Assembly: GCF_028453695.1 (NCBI RefSeq) | Contig: NC_135774.1 | Coordinates: 16,678,001-16,742,000, forward strand | Direction of reading: 5' to 3' | Source of the DNA: Augochlora pura | Taxonomy: Eukaryota; Arthropoda; Insecta; Hymenoptera; Halictidae | Length of the DNA stretch: 64,000 nucleotides | Shown here: positions 36,257 to 47,147 of the stretch, piece after piece | How positions within the stretch are numbered: the stretch's first letter is position 1 | How the letters are laid out: every line of letters begins with the position of its first letter | Program-made: the position numbers and the translations under genes | The notes under the pieces: generated by a model | What the model saw: the letters and a program-made list of their open reading frames with translations, nothing else | Databases searched by the model: none | Told to the model about the DNA's origin: nothing

Positions 36257-36890
36257 CCGCGTGCCCATTCCTTACAATCGGATTTAACGGACGGCCAAAC
36301 GTAGCGTTGCGTTACGAGTTTGACCGTCGCCTTAGTCCCGGGGTGGGCTAGGTTATGCAAGGCGTTAAACGCGGTTTTTCTAAAAGTTTCCGGCAAAAAG
36401 GGGCGCGGTAATGAGGTTGACACGTCGCAGTATACCGATGTGGCTGTACCGGGGATCTGGATTTTCTTGAGCGCGAGACTCCGGTTGTTGGCAATATAAT
36501 TTTGCAGTTCTACGTCAGCTGCCTGGGCCGCCGCAAGCTCCTCGTAATTGATAAACTCAACTGTCTCTATACTTGACAAGGTATCCGCGACAACATTGTC
36601 GCGTCCTGCTATGTGGAGAATTGAGGTCGAAAATTGACTTACAAAATTTAATTGTTTGATTTGTCTGGGAGTGCTTTTCTCTTGTTTCGCATTGCAAGCA
36701 AAAATGAACGGTTTGTGGTCGGTGAAAATGGAAAAGTTTCTGCCTTCTACCATGTGCTTGAAATGTTTGATTGTTTTGTAGATAGCAAGCAACTCGCGGT
36801 CAAATGCTGAATAATTCCGTTGTGTCGGCGATAACTTTGTCGAGTAAAATGCTAGCGGCTCCCCGTATCACCGTCGCGCTGATGTAGCGC
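36257..36890 (-). pseudogene. RNase H and integrase zinc-binding fragment
   Basis: RNase H would remove the RNA template and integrase would insert the DNA copy. From 36792 the frame reads LAIYKTIKHFKHMVEG, FTDHKPFIFA and RDNVVADTLS, the standard gypsy RNase H landmarks. It continues into an integrase N-terminal zinc finger: ALHNLAHPG gives the two histidines and SDCKEWAR the first Cys. The second Cys and the whole catalytic core are lost to the gap. A frame break at 36793-36895 separates it from the reverse transcriptase. Confidence 0.88.
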
Positions 36891-36895
36891 GGCGC

Positions 36896-37700
36896 CTAAG
36901 TAAGGGAGGCGTCGCAGGTAAGGGACAGTTTGGCGTTTAGTCGCGGGTGAACAAGCAGGGTGGCCTGCACTAAACTGTCTTTGCTACGCCGAAAAGCGTC
37001 GCGAGCCTCGTCTGACCAGTTAATTTTTTTGTTTCCCTTAATATTCTCTTTTAATAATTCATTGAGTAGAGCCTGAGTTTCGGCCGCCTTGGGTATGAAA
37101 CGTCGGTAAAAGTTTAGCATACCCAAGAAATGGCGCAACTGCTTAGCGGTTTCAGGTAGAGGAAAATTAGATATTACTTTGACCTTTTCAGGTAAGGGGC
37201 GCGAGCCGGCATCGGTTATGGAAAACCTGAGAAATTTGACTTCCTTTTGGGCAAAAATACATTTGATTGGGTTGATGATAATGCCGTATTCTCGGAATCT
37301 TTCGAATATAGCTTGCAAATGTATCAAATGCTCCGCCTCGGATTCCGATGGTATCAATATGTCGTATATGTACGCGAAACAAAAATCCAACCCCCGGAGA
37401 ACCCCATCGATAAACCTTTGGAACGTTCGTGCCGCGGCGTTACGGGGGCCAAAGGACATGAGAGGGAACTCGAAAAGTCCAAACGGGGCGGTAATTGCCG
37501 TCTTAGAGATATCCTCTGCGGCCACCGGTATCTGGTGATACACCCCGGCGAGATCAAGGGTGCTGAATACCTTTTTTCCGTACAACGCCTGGGTGAAATC
37601 GTAGATATGCCGAACCGGGTACCGGTCTGGGATGGTCCTGGTGTTGAGGGCCTTGTAGTCGCCGCATGGTCTCCAGTCGTTGCTGTCCTTTTTGGCACCA
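36896..37700 (-). pseudogene. Reverse transcriptase pseudogene
   Basis: The reverse transcriptase copies element RNA to DNA. From 37585 downward the frame is open for 229 codons. It shows FSTLDLAGVYHQIPVA (fingers/palm aspartate), a FGLFEFPLMSFG block, an FQRFIDGVL helix, and a thumb region with LRHFLGMLNFYRRFIP. The catalytic box at 37361-37372 reads Y-I-Y-D where the family has two adjacent aspartates, so the first Asp is replaced by Tyr. The following block (INWSDEARDAF and SLTCDAS) is the connection to RNase H. A frameshift near 37600-37700 separates it from the protease. It is not expected to be active. Confidence 0.92.
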
Positions 37701-37739
37701 TATGGAGTGGGAACCTTCGGAGGAGTCTGTGGAATTTTG

Positions 37740-38130
37740 ACTCCCCTTGTAAGATTTTTACGTGGTCCGGTACTCCTTTCACGGATGTTCCCTTAATTGA
37801 CGAAGTTGCAGTCTCGTCGACGAGACGATGTTTTCGCACGTCGACCAGCAATCCGAAGTGCGCGAAGAAATCAGCTCCTATGATTGGCTTCGTGACGTCG
37901 GCTATCACGAATCGCCAGGTGAAATGCCAACGAAGGCCGAAATTTAACACGATGGTCTTCGTCCCGTATGTTCCGATCGTCGTGCCGTTGGCAGCGGACA
38001 GCTCGTAATTTGCCTTCGAGCATGGTCCGCTAACTGCTGCTCGGGGAAAAACGCAGAGGTCGGCGCCAGTGTCGACCAAAAATTGCGTATTGGTAATACG
38101 ATTCACCACAAACAGACCGCATAACTTCGA
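37740..38130 (-). pseudogene. Retroelement aspartic protease region
   Basis: The element's protease would cleave Gag-Pol. FLVDTGADLCVFP (active site at 38059-38076) is intact, followed by a flap-like NGTTIGTYG segment and a PIIGADFFAHFGLLVD block, the expected IIGxDFL-type end. This stretch itself is open, but it is preceded by the broken gag. The open frame then runs out of register into the reverse transcriptase region near 37700, which is shown by loss of similarity there and its return in another frame below 37585. Confidence 0.88.
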
Positions 38131-38159
38131 GCTTGCATCGCTGGTCGTCTCTAGCGACT

Positions 38160-38969
38160 GCCCTCGGCGTTTTCCTGGAACGTGCAGGGTTAGATACATG
38201 GATACGCTCTCGCCTTGAATATGTCGTGATATCAACAGACACCGCTTGGAGCGTGTATTCTGTTCGGTGAACGTCTCCGCGAGGTACTTCGCGAATGATG
38301 GCGACCGCGGTATCGTCGGAAAGGCCTCGACTGCTCTCGCGAGGCTCGTAATTCATTGATTTGCCCCTGCATCTTCTAGGTTTGTTCTTGCAGCGATATC
38401 ATGGGCATCATCCGACGCCAAGTCGGTCGCTGATGGTCAGTCACGGGGATGATGTTCGGGTGGGCGTTGGCCGCTTCTCATATCCCTGGCAGCTTTGTAT
38501 TGTGTCCATTATGGCGTCCGCCAGATCTGCTACTTGCGCTAACGGGGTTTTCTTCTGCGTCGCTAGGGTGGCCTGCGCGTTTTTTGGTAAACGTCCTAGC
38601 CATAGCGTTCGCACAAGCGAATCAGTGATACAGCCGCCGGCGAGGTTTTGCAGATGACTTAAAAACTGCGACGGCTTGCGATCGCCGATTTCGTCCCGTT
38701 CCAGCAGAAAAACTCAATCGCCGTATGAGCTCATTCTTTAACGTGTTGTAGCTATCGGTTCCCGGTGGAGCTAGCAACACATCCCGCACTTCTGCTTTCA
38801 CTTGGGCACTGAGCGCACTCGCGATAAAGGTTACTTTGGCGGCATCGGACGTAATACCGGCCGTGACAAAACCCCTTTCTCCAATACAAAACCAGAGTTC
38901 TGGGTCTTCTAGATCGAACTCAGGGACGCGAATTCCCATACGTTCCGGGGCGTTTACGGTCGCCATCAT
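38160..38969 (-). pseudogene. Gag pseudogene of the gypsy-type element
   Basis: Gag would form the element's internal capsid. The first in-frame start is at 38969. The N-terminal part contains FDLEDPELWF, then a helical segment ending ELIRRLS. Sense then jumps frame at about 38705 with a small deletion and resumes as a DRKPSQF block and a VRTLWLGRLP block. A CHCC-type zinc motif can be traced at 38183-38236 (C, then Y-H, then C and P-C), but the codon after its first Cys is a stop and another stop precedes its last Cys. These breaks mean no functional Gag. Similarity to CsRn1-type Gag is by eye. Confidence 0.85.
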
Positions 38970-39063
38970 TTGCGCAACGAAAAGAAAAGAAAAATGGAGG
39001 GGCTTGGACAAAGAGTTCGCACTTACGCACTGAAACACTCCGCGTCGAATTACTATTTGGAAG

Positions 39064-39079
39064 CACGTCGGGGTCACCA
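39064..39079 (-). other. Primer-binding site for tRNA-Trp
   Basis: The + strand reads CACGTCGGGGTCACCA, which matches the 3' end of animal tRNA-Trp including the CCA tail. The minus (sense) strand is therefore complementary to it and would prime minus-strand DNA synthesis. The tRNA match is from memory. Confidence 0.8.
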
Positions 39080-39081
39080 AT

Positions 39082-39316
39082 TGAGGTGGATAGAGGGAAT
39101 AAATAATTATCCTTTTTACCACACTCGATTCATTAACACGGAGTATTCTTTATTGCGGAACGTACACACGAGACTTCTATACGCAGAGACCGACGCCAAG
39201 ACAAGAGAGTGAAACGCCTCGGCGACGAACAGGAAAAGATCGCTCGCCGATCGTCATTTCTCGATCGTGTCTAACACAATCGCACCGTTGGTAATCGTGA
39301 ACGAACGGTCGCTACA
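39082..39316 (-). repeat. 5' LTR of the gypsy-type element
   Basis: On the minus strand it starts TGTAGCGACCG and ends CCACCTCA, giving the usual TG...CA borders. It lies two bases upstream of the primer-binding site. An AATAAA hexamer is present near 39155. Only one LTR is visible, so borders rest on TG/CA and the primer site, not on a second copy. Confidence 0.75.
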
Positions 39317-39955
39317 AAAATAAGAGTCTTTTAACGTAAAATAGATGTATATTCAGAATTATGATGAAATTCTGAAAGGACAGTTTTGAAAGACGCATCT
39401 TATTCATAACAATTTCTTTTACCCTTTTAATTTTTAAAAGAAAATTGGATACTTGATCAATAATTTTATTATTCTCATGAAATACTGGTTCGGGTGTAGT
39501 TAGAAAGAAATTGGTCACAAATAACAATAATTTTGGAAAAGTTTTGAGAATTTACTAAAAATTCAAGTTTTACTGTGCAAAAAATTCAATCGCGTACTAA
39601 TGTTACGCATTACACGCTAATAATTTATAATTAAATGGAAATAGATACGCGCAAATATTGCTAGAAAGTTGAAAAGCGATCGCACCGATTAGCTCTGTTG
39701 TATTCAGGATCTTTTTAATACGTTTTCCTTCCATAACTCCTGTTCCCTAAGACAACCGAAAATTAGATCCCCGCAACACGGGTACCATCTGAAATCCTTG
39801 TCAGTTCTACATGGAATTCCGTTCTGAAACCGTCACTCCGGGAAGCTTCGAATTCCCAATCCTGTTTCGCTGACTTGACGGGGAGACAGAGTATCGACTC
39901 CCGTCGCGTCTATCAGCATTAACTTAAGAGCACTTTCTTCTTTGCTTGTTGACAG
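39317..39955. other. Intronic DNA before the second igl exon
   Basis: Nothing recognised. It ends with a pyrimidine-rich tract (CTTTCTTCTTTGCTTGTTG) and the ACAG acceptor of the exon. Confidence 0.5.
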
Positions 39956-40086
39956 AGCTCTGTAAAGCAGCATCGAAAATCCAGGCGTCCTTCCGCAGCC
40001 ACATGTCGGCAAAGGAGCAGACTGCATCCCTCATGAAATCGGCAGAGAACGCTGTTGTAAATGTTGTCTCCGAACTTGAGGACAAG
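39956..40086 (+). CDS. igl: Internal coding exon with second IQ helix of the igl-like protein
   Basis: The 131-bp exon joins phase 1 from 22873 to give 44 codons starting E-L-C-K and ending ELEDK at a phase-0 border, then GTAAGT. It carries KIQASFRSHM, the second neurogranin-like calmodulin-binding helix. Here the serine equivalent to the protein kinase C target is present (IQASF), unlike the first IQ. The usual RG is RS, and the distal Arg is missing (MSAK), so this is a weaker IQ match. The remainder, TASLMKSAENAVVNVV, is a likely amphipathic helix. The acceptor choice is forced: starting two bases later puts a stop in the third codon. No further exon or stop was found in the remaining 24 kb, so the 3' end lies outside or in exons I cannot recognise. 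Confidence 0.82.
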
Positions 40087-40222
40087 GTAAGTTTTTCCAT
40101 TCTTACTTAGTGCTCGGAAAACATAGTCGAACGACACACTACTGGACTCGTCAAACGAACGAGTTCACATGATTCGATCAGCTAAAATCTAACATTCCTT
40201 CCACCGATTTGTTCCAAAAGCT
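40087..40222 (+). other. Start of the next igl intron
   Basis: Begins GTAAGT. No feature recognised in this short piece. Confidence 0.5.
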
Positions 40223-40446
40223 TTAACCTCTTCAGGGATGAATTTGTATAGTAGAGAACAATCTATTTAATTGTTTCTTTTTTATTTATTATCCATTTCA
40301 TTTAATTCGATAAAGTTTTTTCGGTATTGCTGACGGATTCTGTAGTAAATAGTTTTTCAACTGATTCACATTGCCTTTACACTTAGAATAATTATAATTT
40401 TAAGAAAACGTACACATACGTGGCAGTGTCCCTGAAGAGGCTATAA
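40223..40446. mobile_element. Putative TTAA-type miniature element
   Basis: The left end is TTAACCTCTTCAGGGA. The right end, reverse complemented, is TTATAGCCTCTTCAGGGA, so the 12-bp core CCTCTTCAGGGA is perfectly inverted, but the right TTAA appears mutated. The 224-bp length and lack of coding match the other TTAA elements in the window. Confidence 0.55.
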
Positions 40447-43400
40447 AACAAAGAACTACAGAAATATAAAACGTTACCACAGAGACTATAAGTATGAATG
40501 TTTTGTGTATCAATTTTCACGTAGAATTTGCATTATTGGTCATTGCAAACGTAAATGTCAACAGTGCAGCGAACCCTAAATCACGTTATCAGTCTATGTA
40601 AACTGTGTAATTCAAAGAGACTAAGTAATAAGGGACTAATTAATTCTTTACTTAATTTAGAACATTTTTGACTGTGATTCAAATGTGATCAAATATGACT
40701 ATTTGATGACATGATCAAACATAACTATTCGATCCTAGTAAATGCACTTGGATGTGTATTTTTTGTGTCTATTAAATTATGTCTATTAAATCTATTATTA
40801 ATAAATGTCTATTATTTCTGATAAAAAGTCACGATAAAATATAAAACAAAAGAGTTATTCGAGCCTGTATTTTATTTTCAATTTTCTAGAACACCTACTT
40901 GAAAAAATTGTCTATCTAATTGTAATTTTATCGTTCACCGATCACTATTAATACATTCTGAAGATGACGAAATACTCTCAGAAAACTGTTTGTACGGATC
41001 TTTTCGAGCCCGAGAAACAGACCGCTCCAAAAGTTGGTATTAAACCACCGGGAACTTTTAGTCTTACCTTATTTTCGATTTGTGTCATTCGAGAGCTCCG
41101 ATGTTAAAGAAATTTGAACTTTCCTAACTAGGTTGCAATCCACATACTGTATATGTACATATTATACTTGTACATTATATTTATATGACGCTCGTATTAT
41201 AATCGATGTTGAAGAGAGCTCTGTTTAAAATTCAATGGCTCATCCTCTTGAGATTAATTGGAAATCAATATTCTATTATCGAAAGTCGTCTCGTAGCACG
41301 ACCAGATTCTTAAGACTTGTTATGACGGACTAAACGACGTCGCCAACGCCATTTTGTAACGCAACCGTATCAGTTTGGACGGTGTAGCGAACTTCCTCCT
41401 ACAATGTTGCGAACATGGATGGGTTCTATCAGCTGTCTGGTTTTCACCGTCGCATTGCGTCCCATCAAAGAGATGTCGTATGACAACGTTACAGAAGCGG
41501 AAATACATTTCAATGCTACCACGTGTATAAGGACACGTGGAACGCTGCAACTTTGCAAGTTGATGAGAGTCGACACGGTTAATTATTTTCATCCTGCAAC
41601 ACTACTGCGAATCATGTGTTCGAACTCGCTAATTAATCTTGGATCAAACGAAAGAATTTAATTAATTTTGTTTCAGTTAATCCGTATACATATTGTATAT
41701 GGATTTGATATTAAATTGAAATGCTAAGATAAAGTGTTACTTAACTCCTCAGGTGCAAAGTTAATACAATGAATAAACGTTAACACGACTGTGGATAGTG
41801 CGAATTTTAATGAGCTGTAAAAATAAACAGACGATTTATTCTTAAATCGTTATGTTAGCACATTGCAGATGTGACCAGTCACGAGAATTCTCAAATTTTT
41901 ATTGTTTTGATTTAGATTTAGAATGTCAAACATAATTAACCACTAGATAAAGCTAATAATAAAATTACTGATCCACAATATGTTAAAGTGTATAATATAT
42001 TTTGCATCGCATGAAAATGAATGCTATAGCATCCATTGCCATACGTCGTAAGTACATAGTTGTTGTCTTTCCCCATCTAACGCTATCCATACACGATAGA
42101 TTATGCTTAATTGGTTCTTCAAAAAATCGATTTCACTAAAAAATTGACTTATCATTAGAATTTAAATTAACTGTGTGATTGAACATACTTTAAACCTTAA
42201 AAGTAAAATCAGGATTTTTTGTGAAGGTAGCGTTTGGGAATGATAATTGAAATATATACAAAGTATATGCAAAAGTAGATTTAAAATGTGTCGTGAAAGA
42301 GGTTGAGAAATAGAGAATTGTCATTAACACGTCCGTTACCAACATTTATTTCAGCATAAAGGAAGTTGGTGATTCTTTGGATACAACGCCATGCGTTATA
42401 ATTTTAAATAGCAACATACATGAAATTTGTTTGTTTTTCTGTAAGTAAAACATCAAATTATAGTCATCAGATGTGTGCGACGCTAGTGATAAGTATATGA
42501 AGCTAGTAATTAGTTATAATTGACAATGAAACTGAATTCTTTGACTGGTTTCCAGTGTAAAACCACGAAGAAATGGCACACTGGTGTTAAAACAGTACAG
42601 GATAATAAGTTGTTGGTCGTGATATGAATGCATAAAACGTGTCGTGTTATATTCGGAGAATCGGAAATACGGTATGTCTGGCTCTATGTATTTCTCATGC
42701 CCTGATATTTGGAGTTTTACGCGCTCCACCGCGTACGGCGTATAGGGTTGACCGAAAAAGGAAAGCATCTTAGATCATCAATTCAGCTGTCTGCCACGAG
42801 GACTCCCGTCGCCATACATATGTATTTAGAGATGGAGAGAATACATTCTAAAGTATAGAGCAACTGCACATAATATGAGGGTCACTTGACTTTATAAGCC
42901 CGCCAAAAATAGGGTGACCATCTCTTTATAACGAAATTAACGTTAGTGACCTTGTGTAACTATCTGGAGACAGGTGGCGAACTCGCCGTTATTATCGACT
43001 CGTTAGTGACGTGCACTAAGTAATTTAGAAAATTTAGTGTATTTCGTTCCAATATTTAGAACACGGTGAAATGAATAAATACTCGCATATTAATTGTTTA
43101 TTTGTATAGAGTTCGGGACAAACATACACTGATGTGAATAATTTAAAAAATCATTTAAAAAATTCAAGACATTTGGATCAGCCTTAAAAAAGTTACACCG
43201 TTTTAAAGACTGTCTTTATATAAATTCGACACTAATGTCTAATTTTGTATAATCGAAACTAAAAACATCGTAAAAATTGAAATTAAAATACATTTAGATT
43301 TAGAATGCTTTAAAACAATATAAAACGAAGGTAATTATGATAAATCATACAAAAGATTTAAACTATTCAAATTTAAACTACACCGCAAAATTACCGTATT

Positions 43401-46400
43401 ACGCAACTGTAGTTTAAAAGTCAATATATCTGCTTCTTGTTTATGAAAGAATACTCAATAATTTGCGGTATTCCATACTACACAGAGTACCGAAGTTTGA
43501 ATATTTTAATCATTGTAAATACATAGATGTCTGCTGATTAAGTTTTTAATAGAATTTGTTTGGTTTTGTTGAAAATATTGTACCTATTGTTAGCGGTTTA
43601 TAATTACGAACATGTATATTATATAGGCAATTATTCCTATATATATAGTACAGGAATAATTATATAATATATATAAATATTATTTATATTTATATATATT
43701 ATATAGGCAATTATTCGCTATAAGATTTGTACGCGTTCTCGTTGTCAAGGAAAATTTTCATATTTCGAAATAACAATTGAAATGGAAAAATATGACGACC
43801 GTAGATGATAACAAAAGCAAGATTTGTATTGACTGGTCTACGATTGCAGCTCCGTCACTGTGAGTGTCAGCAGAGCTTGGATTAAAACACCGAGTTCCGC
43901 CTTCCGTCGTCGAGAAGATTGATGGTGGTGTGAAAGAAATTTGCTGAATCTTTTTGTGTTATTTATTCGAGATTTACTGCCATCGATGTGCCATCTAAAG
44001 TTAAATGTGTCCACTTAGGAACGATAAAAAGACGATTTTATTTAATAATACTTTTCACACATGAAATTTCGTAACAATTACGCGCCTTTCTGTATCGTTA
44101 GCTGTAATTTTTCAAAACATTAGAAATTTAAATTTTTACATAATTATATGTGTGAAAATATTGTTAAATACAATCCTCTTTTTAGAAATTAATAGATCCC
44201 GAATAGATTACATAATAAACGTTAACTCGGTATGCGAAGAAATACTATACGAAATTTTAATGGAATCCACTTATAAAACATGCATCTATGCAAGAACATA
44301 TAGTCTTCAACAGTTAGGGAAATAGTATGAGAGGGAGGTTCTTATGAAGAACAGGAATTAATACGTGAATTAAACACATAGTTGATGAATGGAGGTAAAG
44401 TATATTACTAACCACCTGAAGAAAGTCGAAATAGCATGTCGGTAATAAATTGTTATCTTTAGAAATCTTCTGACACAATTTTTAAAAGTGCTGTACCATG
44501 GATACCAGATTTACATAAATACATTCGCGAGAAATAGACTTTCTTTCCTTTAACAGACGAAGAAGATGGTATAATTTTCAAATATTTTTCCATGCTTGAA
44601 ATACAGTAAACCTGATAAAATGAGCACATAGTAACATTTTTTGTTCACCTTAGCCGATAGATATGGTAAACGCTAAAGAAAATAAAACTTTTCTCCTATT
44701 TCATCACACCTCTGTTGAACGTTTTTGAAAATTGAACAGATAAAAATCATTATTAAGTAACCTCTCCATAATTTTAAATTGCAGCTACACGTAGCCACTA
44801 TAATATTTGAATCTTAAGTTCCTTCTAATAAATATGAGATCTAAAGATTATAAATTCCTTTAATAAAAAAAATAATTGGGCTAGAAGTAAATTACAATTT
44901 CATTATTAACATAGATTAAATATCCCAAGGAAACAAATACGGTTGCTAGCATTTTACTGTTGCGGTAGTTTTCACAACCACAATATTATATTTAAAATAT
45001 CACATTATTTTTTATAGAAAATTGAAAATGTAATTAAAATGTCCCATTAATTGTCCAACGGAAGAAACGCATATGAAATTCAGTGCTGTTCCTCGACGCG
45101 AAATTGGAATCGTTAGAAATATGCGACCGTGGTAGGAAACGTGACAACGACTTGCGATTTCTGCGCTCGTATTTGAAAAACGGTGTCAAGTATAAAATCC
45201 TTGCCGTTCGAATAATTATGAGCGCTATTGTAAATGCGTAAAATCCACAACCTGGCATTTACCGCGCGGCGCGCAAAAGTTTCCGGCCAGAAAGACTTTT
45301 CCGGTCTTATATTCTGAAAGCAACGTCCAACAGATTTTTCGGCGAGAACACAGAAAATAACGAGCAGTATTTACTTTCACGTATTTCTCCCTCAATTACT
45401 ATATTTCTGTGTTTACTATTAGCTAAAATCTTTTAGATATTAGGGAAAAGTCGGCAAATAAGTAGAAATCGATGGAATCGTGGTAAGCATGTTTCTTTTT
45501 ATAGGCGTTAGAACAATTTCAAGGTACCTGAAGATATATTTTTTGCATATTGTCTATTCATTAATTTGCTTTTTAACTTTTTATTGTTAATATAGCTCTG
45601 CTTGTGGTATGCTTGTGGTATTTGTAAAGATATTATGGGTTTTCGAACAGAATACTATATTAAATTCCAAATGTAAAATTGCTGATGCGAAGTGTGACAG
45701 GATGATTGTAAATAATTAGGTTTTAATTGAATTTCATTTAAAATTTTATTAAACGCTACACTATGACCAAGATGTCGTAACAGATAAAGCAGAAAATAAT
45801 TTTTTGTTTGTCTCATATTTGGGAATCAATTTCATATATAGTATTCTTTGTAAGCCCGCGGGAACATTTATTGATAAATAAATTCGTAATACCTTAATAT
45901 TTTTAAAAAATTACTTTAATATTGATAATTGTTCATGATTACTAAAATTTAAAACTGCTCTATACTGAAGCGTAAATACTGGAGACTGTGAAAACTGTTG
46001 TTTCGATTAATTTATAAGAATAGCATGCAGAAAAGCAAAATGGTACACTATGTTTGGCGATTTTCCTCTACTTTCGAATCGTAAACTAATTAATTCATTC
46101 GACTAGAAACATTAAGATGCCACTGTATAGTATGTAGGGCCTTTCCAATAAGCTCTCTCGGTATCATAAAATTATCAAAATCCATCGTGCCCGTATAGTA
46201 CACTTCTTTTCACTACGCCTGCATCCGGAGTTTCATTAAGGATCGATATTCACCACCGAAATACCGCGCCACGAATCTCGTCCTTCCGCGAACGGAAGAC
46301 CTGGAATAACCGGGACACGATTTCCGAATATATCTCATACTTACACATAATTCGATTATGCGAGTCGCGTGCATTCGCGTACGAGTAATTCACTGGAACT

Positions 46401-47147
46401 CTCGATACAAGATCGTTCATATTTTTGATGAAAATATGCAGTCCACGTGATCTCCATAGAAATTCTTTTTTCGCCGGGAGATCGTGATGCGGTGCGCGAT
46501 CGTAAAACCTGATCTAGCCAGCATCGCTTTATCATACACCGGTTTTCCTTTGTCTACGAGCCCCCAGAATAGAGGTCGTCACGATAAGCCCCAGAATCTC
46601 ATTCGGTGCTCTGTAACGCTATAAATCTTCCTTTTGTACGTGGCTGAAAACTACAAATTATAGGTGGCAAATTATGACACTCCATTCACCTGGGACTTGG
46701 GCAATTGTATAGGATTTTATGGTGCACGTGTCACATGTTTTTGAGTACCTGTTTTGTTTTATACCGCACAGAACAATGAGATAACGCATAATCAAGAATC
46801 TTTTCGAATAATGAATTCATAATTTCGAAGGTTTATACGATTAATCGTATTATAATTATATTTGACATTTTTACTGCAGAAATGTATGGACGATAGTGTA
46901 TGCAAACCTGAGCTAATTCAAATCTTTGAGTTAATTCAATTACTAATTACTTTAATCACGAGTGTAATTATAATACAATGTAATTGAAATATGAACTTCT
47001 CCATGTTTCTTATATTGTGACAAGTACAATTCTCGTGAAAATTATATGACAATTCAGTGAAACCAAAATGCTATTCTATGTTCAGTTACCTTCAGTATTT
47101 TGTTATTTCTAACAAGGAACAATTTACAAAATCTGTGATCTTAGAAA
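40447..47147. other. Long non-coding stretch
   Basis: No exon was recognised in 6.7 kb. A GC-richer patch with open frames on both strands lies at 41320-41660 (the + frame starts with a hydrophobic segment), but it has no domain I know. GC-richer DNA also occurs at 46190-46640. A possible decayed TTAA element is discussed in the findings (42323-42590). Confidence 0.4.
43616..43716. repeat. AT-rich repeat with duplicated 19-bp segment
   Basis: ATTATATAGGCAATTATTC occurs twice, near 43618 and 43697, flanking a (TA)-rich tract with further partial inversions such as GGAATAATTATATAATATAT. Confidence 0.75.

Larger units (their letters stand above)
36257..39316 (-). mobile_element. Truncated Ty3/gypsy retrotransposon, CsRn1-like, minus strand
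   Basis: Reading the minus strand from 39316: a 235-bp LTR, a primer site matching the 3' end of tRNA-Trp, gag with a CHCC-type zinc motif, an aspartic protease with DTGAD, reverse transcriptase, RNase H and the first part of integrase, where the assembly gap intervenes. This order (PR-RT-RH-IN) defines Ty3/gypsy. The tRNA-Trp primer and the C-(x)-Y-H...C...C gag motif are hallmarks of the CsRn1 clade. The copy is dead: gag has a frameshift and stops, pol has frameshifts, and the reverse transcriptase active site is altered. Composition is more GC-rich than the host intron. The rest of integrase and the 3' LTR are not seen and may lie in the gap. Confidence 0.93.
22874..39955 (+). other. 17.1-kb intron of the igl-like gene
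   Basis: It begins GTAAGTG and ends TTGACAG. Phase 1 on the left matches the 3' exon only at 39956. Using the next AG two bases later would put a stop in the first codons. The intron contains several mobile elements and an assembly gap, so its true length is unknown. Confidence 0.8.

Noticed and set aside
36038..36268. Frames reading through the N gap
   Set aside because: Any translation across unknown bases is meaningless; only sequence right of 36256 was used for the integrase call.
37247..38008. 253-codon + strand frame
   Set aside because: It is the antisense of the protease and reverse transcriptase of the minus-strand retrotransposon, where all domain matches are found.
41404..41661. 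85-codon + frame with a hydrophobic start, considered as a secreted small protein
   Set aside because: Cysteine pattern does not fit odorant-binding or other insect families I know, and the minus strand is equally open.
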